Shown here piece after piece: positions 1-7,061 of a stretch of 11,552 nt of DNA; the stretch's first letter is position 1, and every line of letters starts with the position of its first letter. The DNA comes from an uncultured Traorella sp. (GTDB taxonomy: Bacteria; Bacillota_I; Bacilli_A; Erysipelotrichales; Erysipelotrichaceae). The notes beneath the pieces were generated by a model. The model was not told the DNA's origin. It ran no database searches and saw only the letters and a list, made by a program, of their open reading frames with translations. The translations under genes and the position numbers were made by a program. The DNA lies in contig CAMEIZ010000047.1 in assembly GCA_945919165.1 (NCBI GenBank), forward strand, positions 1-11,552. Reading direction: 5' to 3'.

Positions 1-1
1 A

Positions 2-922
2 CAAAACTATCTTGAGAAAGCTTTGAAAACCATTTTAGAGAACAGTGGTTTGAGTGATCAGTTTATTCAAGCATTACAAAAGCGATTTGAAAGATATTTT
101 AAAGAGAATGAAAAGATGATTCGTGAGTCCCTCACAAATCAGATTGAAAGTATCATGAGTAGAAAAATGGGTGAGTTTGCAGCCCAATTGCCAAATGCGT
201 TTACAATTGACAGCCATTTATTAGCGAACTCTTTCAAAATGAATCTTGATCAACAGGAACTGACTCAATTAATGATGTCCTTGATGACAAGTGAAAAAAG
301 CAGCTATGATAACAATTTAAAAAAGCTGGGTTATGCTGATTTTGATCAACCAAGTGAAATTAATATTTATCCAAAGGATTTTGAAAGTAAGCAGGAAATC
401 GTAGCAATCCTGGATGAATATAATGAAAAAATGAAATCAGAAGATGAAAACAAAGTGATTTCTTATACAGATTATGTTGGCACTCTGATGTCTTCTGTAA
501 CGGATATTATTAATGTGATTAGTTACGTATTGGTGGCTTTTGTGAGCATCTCATTAGTCGTTTCTTCCATTATGATTGGCATTATCACTTACATTTCGGT
601 TCTAGAGCGAACCAAGGAAATTGGTATTTTACGTGCTATTGGAGCTTCTAAGAGAAATATTTCTTCAATCTTTAATGCTGAAACCTTTATTGTTGGTTTA
701 TGCTCTGGATTATTAGGTGTCGGAATTACACTGGCGGCATTGCCACCGATCAATGAATTGATTCATAAGCTGAGTGGTAATGCAAGTATTAATGCTTCAC
801 TGCCGGTTGCTGCAGCCATTGGATTAGCAGTATTAAGCATTATTTTGACTTTGATCAGCGGTTTGATTCCATCGAAAAAAGCAGCGAAAAAGGATCCTGT
901 ATTAGCATTAAGAAGTGAATAA
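2..922 (+). CDS. ABC transporter permease, FtsX/MacB type (C-terminal part, cut by the window edge)
   Basis: The reading frame is open to the left edge, so this is the last 306 residues of a longer protein; the TTG at base 23 is just an internal codon. An extracytoplasmic-looking, helix-rich stretch comes first (to about base 500). Three hydrophobic segments follow, near bases 515-605, 683-750 and 800-868. Between the first two lies the FtsX-domain signature LERTKEIGILRAIGASKR, and the protein ends with the typical cytoplasmic tail AAKKDPVLALRSE. This arrangement is known from MacB/FtsX-like permeases that couple ATP hydrolysis to export of peptides or drugs, or to envelope signalling. In many Bacillota this permease is fused to an N-terminal ATPase in one polypeptide of over 1000 residues; whether that holds here cannot be seen. 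The substrate is unknown. A terminator follows 7 bases after the stop. Confidence 0.9.
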   Translation, partial: QNYLEKALKTILENSGLSDQFIQALQKRFERYFKENEKMIRESLTNQIESIMSRKMGEFAAQLPNAFTIDSHLLANSFKMNLDQQELTQLMMSLMTSEKSSYDNNLKKLGYADFDQPSEINIYPKDFESKQEIVAILDEYNEKMKSEDENKVISYTDYVGTLMSSVTDIINVISYVLVAFVSISLVVSSIMIGIITYISVLERTKEIGILRAIGASKRNISSIFNAETFIVGLCSGLLGVGITLAALPPINELIHKLSGNASINASLPVAAAIGLAVLSIILTLISGLIPSKKAAKKDPVLALRSE

Positions 923-928
923 TGTATG

Positions 929-957
929 GGAAGGTATTTAGATATCTTCCTTTTTTT
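929..957 (+). terminator. Intrinsic terminator after the ABC permease
   Basis: The arms GGAAGGTAT and ATATCTTCC pair over 9 bp (one G-T wobble) around the loop TTAG and are followed by seven T. It sits just after the permease stop codon, so it ends that transcription unit. Confidence 0.9.
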
Positions 958-983
958 ATGTTTTGATCAGATTATTCATGCAG

Positions 984-1007
984 AATAAAACAGGCTGACA
1001 GCCTGCT
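984..1007 (-). terminator. Intrinsic terminator on the minus strand
   Basis: Read on the minus strand, AGCAGGCT and AGCCTGTT pair over 8 bp (one G-T wobble) around the 3-nt loop GTC, and the 3' arm runs into TTTTATT. The plus-strand reading has no T-run, so the terminator works for minus-strand transcription. It starts 2 bases after the stop codon of the small minus-strand ORF at 1009-1101, which supports that ORF being a real transcribed gene. Confidence 0.65.
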
Positions 1008-1008
1008 T

Positions 1009-1101
1009 CTATAGTAAATATCCAATAATAGGTCCAATGATCATTGCCAGACAAATCAGTATCAGGATGATCGCTCTAGTTTTCTGTTTGATAAATATCA
1101 C
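1009..1101 (-). CDS. Possible tiny single-helix membrane protein (non-ATG start)
   Basis: From the GTG at 1101-1099 this reads as 30 residues. A short charged start (IKQKTR) is followed by one strongly hydrophobic helix rich in I, L and M, ending IIGYLL just before TAG. The SD-like GGGAGTGAT (minus strand, 1105-1097) overlaps the GTG, so the GTG is not well placed. The ideal distance of 8 nt after GGAG instead falls on an ATC codon (1092-1090), with ATA at 1098-1096 as another option; that would give 27 or 29 residues. A terminator starts 2 bases after the stop, and a weak promoter (TTTACT, 17 bp, TATTTT with the -10 at 1118-1113) lies upstream. The size and shape resemble tiny one-helix membrane proteins of Bacillota such as Prli42, but I cannot assign it. 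The longer in-frame version starting at 1278 runs antisense into tldD and is unlikely. It could also be a decayed gene that lost its ATG. Confidence 0.4.
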   Translation of the reverse strand: MIFIKQKTRAIILILICLAMIIGPIIGYLL

Positions 1102-1158
1102 TCCCTGAAAATAAAATACAACTTTTAATTCAAAAAGTAAAGAAGTAATCAAAAGATT

Positions 1159-1167
1159 TGGTATAAT
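1159..1167 (+). promoter_or_regulatory. Extended -10 promoter of the tldD operon
   Basis: TGGTATAAT matches the extended -10 consensus TGnTATAAT exactly. No good -35 lies 17-18 bp upstream (AAAGAA at 1139-1144), as is common when the TG is present. The expected transcription start is around 1173-1175, inside the SD sequence AAGGAGGTGA (1171-1180) of tldD, so the leader would be only about 10-12 nt. Confidence 0.75.
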
Positions 1168-1184
1168 AACAAGGAGGTGATAAC

Positions 1185-2567
1185 ATGCTAGAAAAAAATC
1201 AACTGCATGAATTGCTTGAGCTTTGTGTTGAAAGCGGCGGCGATCATGCAGAAATATTTGAAGAAAAGAAGTATTCAAACGCTTATTCTTTATTAAATGG
1301 TGTTGTTGAAAATGCTAATAGCGGTATTGTTTACGGAATTGGGATTCGTATTTTTCATGGAAATGAATCGGTTTATGCATATACAAATGATACGGCTATG
1401 GATAATTTAAGAAAACTTGCACATGATTTAGCTGCTTCTATTCATGAAGAGAAAAAAGAAATTCAATTTGAATTGAAAGAGGTTGAATATGAAAATGCTC
1501 ATCCTGTTAAAATCGATCCGACAGGTGTTTCATCTGATCAAAAAATTGCAATTGCCAAGAAGGTCAGTGATGCAGCTATGAGTTTTGATCCTGTCATTCA
1601 AAAAGTAATGGTTAACATGATGGATGAAAAACAGGAAGTGGCAATTTCCAATACTGAAGGTCGTTATATTCGCGATACTCGTACTCGTGTACGTCTGATG
1701 ATTCAGGCGATAGCTATGGATCAGGATAAAATGGAAACCGGTTTTTATGGCCCGGGAGCCAGCAAGGGAATGGAATTCTTTGATGAAATTGATTTGGAAG
1801 AAGCCGGAAGACATGCTGCAAGAATTGCGAAAACGATGCTGTATGCGGATGAATGTCCAAGCGGTACAATGAGTGTCATCATCGATAATGCCTTTGGAGG
1901 AGTGATTTTCCATGAAGCATGTGGCCATTCACTTGAAGCGAGTGCTGTCGCAAAAGGTCAGTCGGTATTCTGTAATTCATTAGGCAAACATATTGCCAGC
2001 AGTATTGTGAGTGCTGTTGATGATGGTACGATTCAAAATGCCTGGGGATCTTCCAATATCGATGATGAAGGAAATTTCACTAAACGCAATGTGTTGATTG
2101 AAAATGGTATTTTGAAAGGATTTATGGTTGATACGCTCAATGGAAGAAGAATGGGAATGCCATCTACTTCCAGTTCAAGAAGACAGTCATATAAATATGA
2201 GACCGTTTCTCGTATGACCAATACCTTTATTCTTGAAGGAAATGATGAGCTGGAAGATATGATCAAGGATACTGCTTATGGACTCTATGCCAAGAATATG
2301 AGTGGCGGAAGTGTGGATCCAAGTACAGGTGATTTCAATTTTGCGGTGAGTGAAGCCTATTTAATTGAAAATGGAAAAATCATAAAACCAGTCAAAGGAG
2401 CGACATTGATTGGAAATGGCGCAGATATTTTAATGAAAATTGATCGTGTCGGAAAGAATTTACAACGAGCTCAGGGAATGTGCGGAGCCAGCAGCGGATC
2501 AATTCCAACTGATGTCGGACAGCCGGCAATTCGTGTCAGCAGTATGGTTGTCGGAGGAAAGGAGTAG
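1185..2567 (+). CDS. tldD: TldD metalloprotease subunit
   Basis: A 460-residue protein, close to the 481 residues of E. coli TldD. TldD is the catalytic zinc-binding half of the cytoplasmic TldD-TldE heterodimer, which threads and cleaves unfolded peptides. In E. coli it matures microcin B17 and degrades the antitoxin CcdA. The zinc motif HEACGH (HExxxH) is at residues 243-248, with E244 as catalytic base; C433 in the tail motif QGMCG fits the third, cysteine ligand of the family. The C-terminal block around GSIPTDVGQPAIRV is also typical. The ATG at 1185 is set by a near-perfect SD (AAGGAGGTGA) 4 bases upstream. tldE follows after 3 bases, so the two subunits are co-translated. No peptide substrate or RiPP maturation enzyme is recognisable next to it. 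Confidence 0.95.
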   Translation: MLEKNQLHELLELCVESGGDHAEIFEEKKYSNAYSLLNGVVENANSGIVYGIGIRIFHGNESVYAYTNDTAMDNLRKLAHDLAASIHEEKKEIQFELKEVEYENAHPVKIDPTGVSSDQKIAIAKKVSDAAMSFDPVIQKVMVNMMDEKQEVAISNTEGRYIRDTRTRVRLMIQAIAMDQDKMETGFYGPGASKGMEFFDEIDLEEAGRHAARIAKTMLYADECPSGTMSVIIDNAFGGVIFHEACGHSLEASAVAKGQSVFCNSLGKHIASSIVSAVDDGTIQNAWGSSNIDDEGNFTKRNVLIENGILKGFMVDTLNGRRMGMPSTSSSRRQSYKYETVSRMTNTFILEGNDELEDMIKDTAYGLYAKNMSGGSVDPSTGDFNFAVSEAYLIENGKIIKPVKGATLIGNGADILMKIDRVGKNLQRAQGMCGASSGSIPTDVGQPAIRVSSMVVGGKE

Positions 2568-2570
2568 CTT

Positions 2571-3899
2571 ATGAATACCGTTAAACTTATTGAAAAAGCG
2601 AAAGAAGCCGGAATTGAAACCTTAGAAATCTATATAAAAAAGGCTAGCAAGGAATCCATAAAGATTTATGATCAGAAAGTAGATAATTTTACGATTGCTC
2701 AAAGCGGCGGAATTGCTCTTAGAGGTATTTATGAAGGAAAACTGGGATATTGTTTTCTGGAAGAAGATAGTGATGAGAATATTGATTTTTGTATTCGTCA
2801 CATCAAGGAAAACGCAAAAGCCATTGAAAGTAAAGATATGGTCATGATCTATGAGGGCAGTAAGTCGTATCCTATAGTTGAAGTAAATAAAGAAATTGAA
2901 AAATATACTAGTGCTGATAAAATCGAATTTTTAAAGAAGGTTGAAGAAAAAGCAAAAGAGGCAGATCCAAGAATTGTTCAAGTTATGGAAACCATGATGG
3001 AAACACAGAAATCTGAAACCAGAATTATGAATTCTTTGGGTCTTGATATTGTAAAAGAGGAAGAATATGCGGTATTCTATAGTGCTGTTTTAGCCAGTGA
3101 AAACAAGGATAATAAATCTGCATACGAAATTCGCGTGATTCAGGATTTGAATCAATTCGATTTAGATGCTTATATTGAAGTTTTAAAAGAAAAAGCAATC
3201 AGCAAATTAAACGCAAAACAAGTAAAATCGGGAAAATATCCGGTAATCTTGAAAAACGAAGTAATGTGCGCTCTGCTTCAGTCATTGAGCGGATTATTCA
3301 GTGGGGAAGCTGCTTACAAGGGAATCAGCCGTTTGAAAGATAAGCTGAATGAACAAATATTTGATGAAAAAATTACTATTGTAGATGATCCTTTGAAAAA
3401 AGATGGTTATAGTACGACACCTTTTGATGATGAAGGAGTTGCCAGCTTTACAAAAACAGTAGTGGATCACGGTAAATTGATGACCTTTTTGCATAATCAA
3501 AAATCAGCTGCAATGATGCATACGACATCAACAGGAAATGGTTTTAAGAGCGGTTACTCATCAAGTGTTGGTATACAGCCAACCAATTTCTATATTGAAA
3601 AAGGGAATGTTTCTTTTGAGGAAATGATACAGAAATTGACATGTGGTATCATAATTGATGAAGTGAATGGGCTTCATGCCGGTCTTAATCCTATCAGCAC
3701 GGATTTTTCACTTCAGGCAAGCGGTTATCTAATTGAAAATGGCAAGATTTCACGTCCGATTAATCTGATTATAGTTGCTGGAAATTTTTTAGATATGATG
3801 AAGAATGTTCAAGCAGTGGGAAATGATCCATTTGAAGAACTTTCAGGTATCGGATCACCTTCTTTACTGTTTGATTCACTGGCAATTAGTGGTGAATAA
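2571..3899 (+). CDS. tldE: TldE/PmbA metalloprotease subunit
   Basis: A 442-residue homologue of TldE (PmbA; 450 residues in E. coli), partner of TldD in the heterodimeric protease. It shares the TldD fold: a similar N-terminal half, the segment DDEGVASFTKTVVDHGKL, and a C-terminal half containing SLQASGYLIENGKISRPI. It has no HExxxH zinc motif, as expected for the non-catalytic subunit that shapes the substrate channel. The ATG at 2571 is preceded by AAAGGAG (2558-2564), which lies in the last codons of tldD, with 6 bases between. The gap from the tldD stop is only 3 bases, so the two proteins should be made in similar amounts. A phosphatidyltransferase gene follows after 14 bases with no terminator between. 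Confidence 0.94.
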   Translation: MNTVKLIEKAKEAGIETLEIYIKKASKESIKIYDQKVDNFTIAQSGGIALRGIYEGKLGYCFLEEDSDENIDFCIRHIKENAKAIESKDMVMIYEGSKSYPIVEVNKEIEKYTSADKIEFLKKVEEKAKEADPRIVQVMETMMETQKSETRIMNSLGLDIVKEEEYAVFYSAVLASENKDNKSAYEIRVIQDLNQFDLDAYIEVLKEKAISKLNAKQVKSGKYPVILKNEVMCALLQSLSGLFSGEAAYKGISRLKDKLNEQIFDEKITIVDDPLKKDGYSTTPFDDEGVASFTKTVVDHGKLMTFLHNQKSAAMMHTTSTGNGFKSGYSSSVGIQPTNFYIEKGNVSFEEMIQKLTCGIIIDEVNGLHAGLNPISTDFSLQASGYLIENGKISRPINLIIVAGNFLDMMKNVQAVGNDPFEELSGIGSPSLLFDSLAISGE

Positions 3900-3913
3900 T
3901 ACCAATCAGGTAT

Positions 3914-4423
3914 ATGGCAAATATCATCACAGGCTGCAGAATATTGTGCAGCATACTGTTGTTATTTTTTCCTGCCTTTTCTTTCATGTTTTATGTTTTG
4001 TATTTAGTGGCTGGATTTACGGATATGATTGATGGAACTGTTGCAAGAAAAACTAATACCGCTAATGAATTTGGTTCCAGACTGGACACCTTTGCAGATA
4101 TAACATTTGTTGTGGCTTGTATGATAAAACTGCTTCCTGTTTTGGTAATTCCTGTATGGCTTTGTATATGGATTGGTGTGATTGCAATCATAAAAGTTAT
4201 CAATATCATTTCAGGATATATCATTCAAAAAAAATTAGCAGCAAAACATACCTTTATGAATAAGGTCACAGGGATTGTATTATTCATTTTCCCATTGACG
4301 CTATCTATTGTCGATTTAAAATATAGCGGGGCTTTCATCTGCACTATTGCTTTTTTGGCTGCTATGCAGGAAGGACATTTGATCAAAATTGAAAATCATA
4401 AATTGAAGTGTTTGGGATCGTGA
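3914..4423 (+). CDS. CDP-alcohol phosphatidyltransferase family protein (PgsA-like)
   Basis: A 169-residue integral membrane protein with several hydrophobic segments. It carries the complete family signature D-x2-D-G-x2-A-R-x8-G-x3-D-x3-D, from DMIDGTVAR through GSRLDTFAD. These aspartates bind two metal ions and the CDP group. Family members move a phosphatidyl group from CDP-diacylglycerol to an alcohol such as glycerol-3-phosphate, serine, inositol or a second lipid. The start MANIITGCRIL resembles the usual N terminus of the family (xNxxTxxRI). It is somewhat shorter than typical PgsA, and the alcohol acceptor cannot be read from the sequence, so I give no symbol. The SD is poor (CAGG, about 5 bases before the ATG); ribosomes arriving from tldE, 14 bases upstream, may help. 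The function seems unrelated to TldDE, so this may be a chance operon partner. Confidence 0.9.
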   Translation: MANIITGCRILCSILLLFFPAFSFMFYVLYLVAGFTDMIDGTVARKTNTANEFGSRLDTFADITFVVACMIKLLPVLVIPVWLCIWIGVIAIIKVINIISGYIIQKKLAAKHTFMNKVTGIVLFIFPLTLSIVDLKYSGAFICTIAFLAAMQEGHLIKIENHKLKCLGS

Positions 4424-4467
4424 ATTCTTTGTAAACAGTTTTGTTAAATCGTTTGCAGATCAGATAT

Positions 4468-4517
4468 AAGTTCATCTTCTGTAGAACTACAATCATACGG
4501 AGAATGAACTTTTTTTT
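4468..4517 (+). terminator. Intrinsic terminator with a hairpin inside its loop
   Basis: AAGTTCAT (4468-4475) pairs with ATGAACTT (4504-4511), and a T-run extends to 4517. Past one bulged A the stem continues with CTTC/GGAG (one wobble). The remaining loop contains a small self-complementary element, TGTAGAACTACA (4480-4491). It ends the tldD-tldE-phosphatidyltransferase unit. The 174-base gap to pulA (4424-4597) otherwise holds only the pulA promoter. Confidence 0.8.
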
Positions 4518-4582
4518 GACACTGCAATTGCCAGGTTTTTCTTTTGTATTATTCATCTTTTTCTTCAAAAAAAAAGAAAGTG

Positions 4583-4591
4583 TGTTATAAT
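4583..4591 (+). promoter_or_regulatory. Extended -10 promoter of pulA, 6 nt before the ATG
   Basis: TGTTATAAT matches TGnTATAAT exactly. No recognisable -35 is present at 16-19 bp. Only six bases (CGACTC) separate the -10 box from the ATG at 4598, so RNA synthesis should begin at or beside the A of the start codon. No SD exists upstream of this ATG. The mRNA is therefore predicted to be leaderless. Confidence 0.75.
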
Positions 4592-4597
4592 CGACTC

Positions 4598-6712
4598 ATG
4601 AGACAAATGAAGTATTTTGAAGCCTATTTAGATGATTTTAACCGAATTTCAATCTACATGTCCAAGCAAAGCTATGAAGGAAGCAGCCGCTTTTTCTATC
4701 TTCAGGATGAGAAAGGAAATTTAGAAGAACTGCATATACAAAGTGTAGAGGAAACCAGTAGAGGATATAATAAATATACCTGTACTTGTTCACATGATAT
4801 TGAAGTTGGGAAAGAATATCATATCTTTCATGAATATGCCCGAAAATGTGTATTAAAGAGCGGCTATATTGTCAAACAGCCTCGTTTTGATGAACTGTTC
4901 ACCTGTGATTTACCTTTAGGGGCGATTTATACACCCAAAGAAACGATTTTTCGTTTATGGGCACCTACCGCTGTAAGGGTAGATCTTTCAATTTGTTCGG
5001 ATTATTATCCGATGAAAAGAAAAGAAAAGGGTATTTTTGAGTATACGCTGAAAGGAAATCTTGAAAAAGAAAAGTATTGTTATTATGTGAAGGTTGATGG
5101 ACAGTGGAATGTGACACAGGATCCTTATGGTAAAAGTTCCTTAGCTAATTCAGCCTATAGTATTGTGATTGACTGTGATAAATTAATAAATAAAAAAAGA
5201 AAACTGCCAAAGCTGAAAAGCTATACGGATGCCGTTATTTATGAAATGAGTGTTCGAGATTTTACGGCTCAGAATTTCAATGGTGATTTTGAACATTCCA
5301 AGAAGTTTTTAGGTGTTGTGGAAGAGAATGATGCTACCAGAGAAAAGAAGATTGGATTTTCTTATTTAAAAGATTTGGGAATCACCCATGTTCAGTTGAT
5401 GCCGGTTATGGATTTTGCGAGTGTTGATGAAAATCATCAGAATGTTTTTTATAACTGGGGTTATGATCCGGCTCATTTTATGACTCCGGAAGGCAGTTAT
5501 TGTACAGATCCCAATGATGCTTATGCCAGAATTACAGAACTGAAAACATTGGTAGATAAGATGCATCAGGCAGGCATACGTGTTATTTTGGATGTGGTTT
5601 TTAATCATGTCTTTGATTTGGATGTGATGTGCCTGAATCAGGTCGTTCCGAACTACTATTTTCAGATGAATGAAAAAGGTGCATATTCAAATGGATCCTG
5701 GTGTGGTAATGATTTTGACTCACTAAGATCAATGGCCAAAAAATATGTGATTGACTGTTGTAAATATCTGATGAAAATGTATCAGGTAGATGGTTTCCGT
5801 TTTGATCTGATGGGAATTTTGGATATTGATACAATGAATGAAGTTTATGAAGCCTGTGCCCAAATTGATGAGAATGTCATGATCTATGGTGAAGGCTGGG
5901 ATATGCCGAGTTTTTTAGACGGATCAAAACGTGCAACGATTTATCATGATCATCAAATGCCTCATATCGCCCAGTTTTCTGACCGTTTCCGTGACGTAGT
6001 CAAGGGTGTGACAAGTAAGGAAGAGGTTTACAAAAAGGGGTATTGTACAGGAGATCTGGCATTAATTGATATGATGAAGGATGTGCTTAGTGCTTCAGTC
6101 AGTGATCACTATGCACAGCCTTATTTCAGTGAACCTGTTCATGTAATCAATTATGTGGAATGTCATGACAATCAGACATGCTGGGATAAAATTAAAGAAT
6201 GCTGTAAAGAAGATACAAAAGATAAGCGTATTAAGAGACATAAAATGTGTATCGCAGCGACACTGTTTGCACAGGGTGTTCCATTTTTACACGCCGGACA
6301 GGAATTTGCACGAACAAAATATGGACAGCATAATACCTATAACGGTAAAGATGAAATTAACTGGATTATGTGGGATCGTAAAGATACTTATCAGACAATT
6401 GTTGATTATACGAAAGACTGTATTCAAATTCGAAAACAGCTTTCCTGTATGCGCTATTCAACTCTTGAAGATGTGCTGCACCATGTCAGCTTTTTTGAAC
6501 TGGAAAAAAGAGCTTTATGCTACTGCATGAAGGAAGAAAAAGAAGAAGTAATCGTGATTTTTAATCCTAGTGAAAAGGATGTGCAGTATTCGTTTGAGGG
6601 AATTATGCAATTGCTGTTCTATGATGGAATTGTTGAAAATGAAATTGTGAATGGATATATCAACATTCGGCCATTAAGTGTTATTATACTGAAAAGGAGC
6701 TATTATGAATAA
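4598..6712 (+). CDS. pulA: Type I pullulanase (alpha-1,6 debranching enzyme)
   Basis: Glycoside hydrolase family 13 enzyme that cleaves alpha-1,6 branches in pullulan, glycogen and branched maltodextrins. The chosen start gives 704 residues, close to B. subtilis AmyX (718). An N-terminal beta-rich domain is followed by a CBM48-like module (about 105-200, with TIFRLWAPTA) and then the catalytic barrel. The type I pullulanase signature YNWGYDP is at 285-291. The GH13 conserved regions are DVVFNH (332-337), GFRFD with nucleophile D403, YGEGW with acid/base E432, and VECHDN with D524. No signal peptide is present, so it acts in the cytoplasm on stored glycogen or imported dextrins. An in-frame ATG at 4544 would add 18 residues but lies upstream of the promoter, so I reject it; ATG 4607 is a possible alternative. 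The stop overlaps the next gene by 8 bases. Confidence 0.95.
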   Translation: MRQMKYFEAYLDDFNRISIYMSKQSYEGSSRFFYLQDEKGNLEELHIQSVEETSRGYNKYTCTCSHDIEVGKEYHIFHEYARKCVLKSGYIVKQPRFDELFTCDLPLGAIYTPKETIFRLWAPTAVRVDLSICSDYYPMKRKEKGIFEYTLKGNLEKEKYCYYVKVDGQWNVTQDPYGKSSLANSAYSIVIDCDKLINKKRKLPKLKSYTDAVIYEMSVRDFTAQNFNGDFEHSKKFLGVVEENDATREKKIGFSYLKDLGITHVQLMPVMDFASVDENHQNVFYNWGYDPAHFMTPEGSYCTDPNDAYARITELKTLVDKMHQAGIRVILDVVFNHVFDLDVMCLNQVVPNYYFQMNEKGAYSNGSWCGNDFDSLRSMAKKYVIDCCKYLMKMYQVDGFRFDLMGILDIDTMNEVYEACAQIDENVMIYGEGWDMPSFLDGSKRATIYHDHQMPHIAQFSDRFRDVVKGVTSKEEVYKKGYCTGDLALIDMMKDVLSASVSDHYAQPYFSEPVHVINYVECHDNQTCWDKIKECCKEDTKDKRIKRHKMCIAATLFAQGVPFLHAGQEFARTKYGQHNTYNGKDEINWIMWDRKDTYQTIVDYTKDCIQIRKQLSCMRYSTLEDVLHHVSFFELEKRALCYCMKEEKEEVIVIFNPSEKDVQYSFEGIMQLLFYDGIVENEIVNGYINIRPLSVIILKRSYYE

Positions 6713-7061
6713 AAGAAGTTTACCTGTAACATTTCTTTTGCTGTTCTTTACTTGTGGTTTTTATTTTCTGTATCTGATTTATGCTTTGTCAAAGGAAACC
6801 AATGAATTAACTCAGGATTATCGAAATGATCCGGCACTGGATCTTCTTCTGAGTATTGTAACCTGTGGTTTATATTCGATTTACTGGTTTTATAAGATTG
6901 GTAAGCAAATTGAAAATTATGAATATGATTTGGGTATGAGAGTGAATTCAATTGCTCTTTTATGTACGATCTTGTCATTATTTCCTACGGCAAATCTGGT
7001 AGGGATGATGATTCTTGTAAACGAAATGAACAGTTGTATTGATGAAAAAGAGAGTTTCTGA
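6705..7061 (+). CDS. Small membrane protein, DUF4234-like
   Basis: A 118-residue protein with about three hydrophobic segments. It carries the motif TCG-aromatic/L-Y twice: TCGFY at 16-20 and TCGLY at 53-57, each followed by an aromatic helix (FLYLIYALSKETNEL and SIYWFYKIGKQIENY). This is the pattern of DUF4234, a family of unknown function. The two similar halves suggest an internal duplication. The ATG is well supported by AAAAGGAG (6692-6699) 5 bases upstream, inside the end of pulA. The gene overlaps pulA by 8 bases and the next gene by about 20, so all three are cotranscribed. No enzymatic residues are evident and the role is unknown. Confidence 0.8.
   Translation: MNKRSLPVTFLLLFFTCGFYFLYLIYALSKETNELTQDYRNDPALDLLLSIVTCGLYSIYWFYKIGKQIENYEYDLGMRVNSIALLCTILSLFPTANLVGMMILVNEMNSCIDEKESF

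Noticed and set aside
1530..1928. 132-codon minus-strand ORF inside tldD
   Set aside because: It is a shadow of the strongly conserved tldD frame and encodes no recognisable protein.
3805..4032. 75-codon plus-strand ORF bridging tldE and the phosphatidyltransferase
   Set aside because: It is an out-of-frame overlap of two well-supported genes, without its own SD.
4383..4568. 61-codon minus-strand ORF between the phosphatidyltransferase and pulA
   Set aside because: It covers the terminator hairpin and the end of the upstream gene, has no convincing SD, and its Lys/Asn-rich product shows no domain.
4544..4597. Upstream in-frame ATG giving pulA 18 extra residues
   Set aside because: It lies upstream of the extended -10 box that precedes ATG 4598, has no SD, and the added residues (Lys- and Ser-rich) do not look like a pullulanase start or a signal peptide.
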